Positions 62,635 to 64,000 of a stretch of DNA of 64,000 nucleotides are shown piece by piece. The notes beneath the pieces are model-generated. The model had not been told where the DNA came from and made no database searches. It worked only from the letters and a program-made list of their open reading frames with translations. Position numbers and translations under genes: made by a program. Numbering within the stretch: position 1 is the stretch's first letter; each line of letters opens with the position of its first letter. Source of the DNA: Arthrobacter humicola (GTDB taxonomy: Bacteria; Actinomycetota; Actinomycetes; Actinomycetales; Micrococcaceae); assembly GCF_022803015.1 (NCBI RefSeq), contig NZ_JAFKON010000003.1:310001-374000 (forward strand). Reading direction: 5' to 3'.

Positions 62635-64000
62635 CTAGGCCTGGCCGGCCTGCTGGCGCGCAGGCAGCGGTGCGGGCCGGACCCGGCGGTAACCCTCGCG
62701 CAGCGGCGGACGGTCCGTGGGCAGTTCCTGGATCATTTCCTTCAGCGCCCCGATGCCGTATTCCAGTTGCGGGTCGGTTCCGGCGGCGTAGGCGTGCGGC
62801 GGGAAGGTCACCTCGATGTCAGGGGTGACGCCGAAGTTTTCCACGCCCCAGCCAACGCCACCGGCGAACCAGGTGGCGTAGCGCGGCTGGGTGACGCCGG
62901 TGCCGTCGGCCAGCGCGAAGCGGTTGTCGATCCCGACGACGCCGCCCCAGGTGCGGGTGCCAATGACGGGCCCGATCCCCCGCAGCTTGGAGACCTGCGT
63001 GATGATGTCGCCATCGGAGCCGGCGAACTCATCGGTGAGAATGATGACCGGTCCGCGGGGAGCGTGGTGCGGGTACGTCCGCGGCTTTTCCCCGCGCGGC
63101 ATGCTCCAGCCGGTGACCTTGCGCCCGATGAGTTCGGCCACGAGCTGGGAGGTGTGGCCGCCACGGTTGCGCCGGACATCGACGATCAGTCCGTCCAGTG
63201 CCGTTTCGGTGTCGAGGTCGCGGTGGAGTTGTGCCCAGCCGTTGGCCATCATGTCCGGGATGTGCAGGTAGCCGAACGTCCCGTTCGAGGCTTCCCGGAC
63301 AGTTCGCCGGTTGCCGGAGACCCATTCCTGGTAGCGCAGGCGCTCTTCGTCCTTGACCGGGACCACGGCCACGCGGCGCTGGGCGCCCGCGGCCGCACCA
63401 TGGCCGGCGCCATTGCGCAGGGTAAGTTCCACGGCGCGGCCGGCCGCGCCGACAAGCTGCATCGCCGGGGTCCGCGTTTGTGTCAGTTCGACGCCGTCGA
63501 TCGCCAGCAGGACGTCGCCCGGCTTCGCGTCGGCGCCGGGACGGGTCAGCGGCGAAGTGGCCAGCGGGTCCGAGGACTCGCCCGCGAGGATGCGGGTGAT
63601 TTCCCACCCCTCGCCGGTGAACCCCAGGTCCGCGCCGAGGCGGCCCTGCGGGCTGCTGCCGTTCTCGACAGCGGCTATGGGCCGGACGTAGGCGTGGGAG
63701 GTGCCGAGCTCGCCGTGCAGCTCCCACAGCAGGTCCACCAGGTCGTCATGGGAGCCGAGGCGTTCCACCACCGGGCGGTAGCGGGCGTGGACGGACTCCC
63801 AGTCCTGGCCGGCCATGTCCTCGGTCCAGAAGAAGTCGCGCTGGAGCCGCCATGCCTCGTCAAAGGCCTGGCCCCACACACTAAGTGGGTCCAGCTGCAC
63901 CCGGATGCGGCCAAGGTCCACCTTGACCAGCTGGCCGGAGTCCTCATCGGCCTTGGCGGCGGCCGGCGCCACGCGGATCTGCTTGTCCTGGATGAACACG
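62635..64000 (-). CDS. S41 family tricorn-type protease, C-terminal part
   Basis: Partial gene: the 5' end lies beyond the right edge, and 455 codons are visible. A core domain (DEAWRLQRDFFWTEDM-GQDWESVHARYRPVVERL) is followed by a PDZ domain (PGDVLLAIDGVEL, about residues 150-200 of the visible part) and the S41 catalytic domain with GLIVDVRRNRGG and the nucleophile in DEFAGSDGDIITQ. Tricorn-type proteases also carry N-terminal beta-propellers, expected outside the window. They degrade peptides downstream of larger proteases. Confidence 0.9.
   Translation of the reverse strand, partial: VFIQDKQIRVAPAAAKADEDSGQLVKVDLGRIRVQLDPLSVWGQAFDEAWRLQRDFFWTEDMAGQDWESVHARYRPVVERLGSHDDLVDLLWELHGELGTSHAYVRPIAAVENGSSPQGRLGADLGFTGEGWEITRILAGESSDPLATSPLTRPGADAKPGDVLLAIDGVELTQTRTPAMQLVGAAGRAVELTLRNGAGHGAAAGAQRRVAVVPVKDEERLRYQEWVSGNRRTVREASNGTFGYLHIPDMMANGWAQLHRDLDTETALDGLIVDVRRNRGGHTSQLVAELIGRKVTGWSMPRGEKPRTYPHHAPRGPVIILTDEFAGSDGDIITQVSKLRGIGPVIGTRTWGGVVGIDNRFALADGTGVTQPRYATWFAGGVGWGVENFGVTPDIEVTFPPHAYAAGTDPQLEYGIGALKEMIQELPTDRPPLREGYRRVRPAPLPARQQAGQA

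Overview
This window looks like chromosomal DNA from a high-GC actinobacterium of the Arthrobacter / Pseudarthrobacter type (Micrococcales). The evidence is the very high GC, actinobacterial signature families (SepH, DUF3159, DUF3710, DUF3093, DUF4193, DUF4192, DUF5998, DUF7455, PAC2), an HrdB-type sigma factor beside parE, and the lpdA-sucB order. I found no rRNA, tRNA, CRISPR array, insertion sequence or phage gene. Most of the window is core genome. The most accessory-looking part is about 28.8-35.4 kb.

Layout. 0-4.7 kb: an ECF vitamin-type transporter (T and S components; the T gene runs off the left edge), a nucleoside hydrolase, an aldo/keto reductase, and two small orphan genes, one resembling the RNA polymerase alpha C-terminal domain. 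4.8-9.8 kb: dxs and acnA. 10-15 kb: a TrmA/RumA-type methyltransferase and an APC permease, divergent from two TrkA-type RCK proteins. 15-22.8 kb: DUF3159, an OB-fold protein, DUF3710, dut, DUF3093, DUF4193, sepH, an alkaline-phosphatase-superfamily enzyme and DUF5998. 22.8-28.2 kb: a GNAT/acyl-CoA synthetase fusion divergent from parC. 28.3-32.1 kb: a persulfide-stress module (CstR-like repressor, rhodanese, TauE/SafE exporter, persulfide dioxygenase-rhodanese fusion). 32.3-35.4 kb: a Met/His-rich copper-type set (SHOCT protein, multicopper oxidase, DUF6153-like protein, DUF305 lipoprotein). 35.6-45.4 kb: DinB and GNAT proteins, the cytochrome bd operon cydA-cydB-cydDC, and a divergent BlaI-type repressor with an M56 metalloprotease. 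45.4-55.6 kb: a secreted M28 peptidase, parE, DUF7455, sigA, DUF4192, an MFS transporter and PAC2. 56-64 kb: pepA, lpdA, sucB, a small membrane protein, VOC and OsmC proteins, and a tricorn-type S41 protease cut by the right edge.

The best candidate for an undescribed system is regulatory. Three copies of the palindrome TTCTAC-N5-GTAGAA lie between cydA and the blaI/M56 pair. A fourth copy with one mismatch lies directly over the predicted promoter of a small membrane-protein gene 17 kb away (61233). This suggests that a BlaI/BlaR-like, protease-linked switch controls the alternative terminal oxidase together with an unknown membrane partner.

Other striking non-coding signals are three CstR-type operators spaced exactly 21 bp apart, four DnaA-box-like units with an exact 14-bp period upstream of the DUF4192 gene, two palindromes upstream of acnA, an ECF-sigma (SigR/SigH-like) promoter pattern upstream of sigA, and several long near-perfect hairpins at transcription-unit ends.
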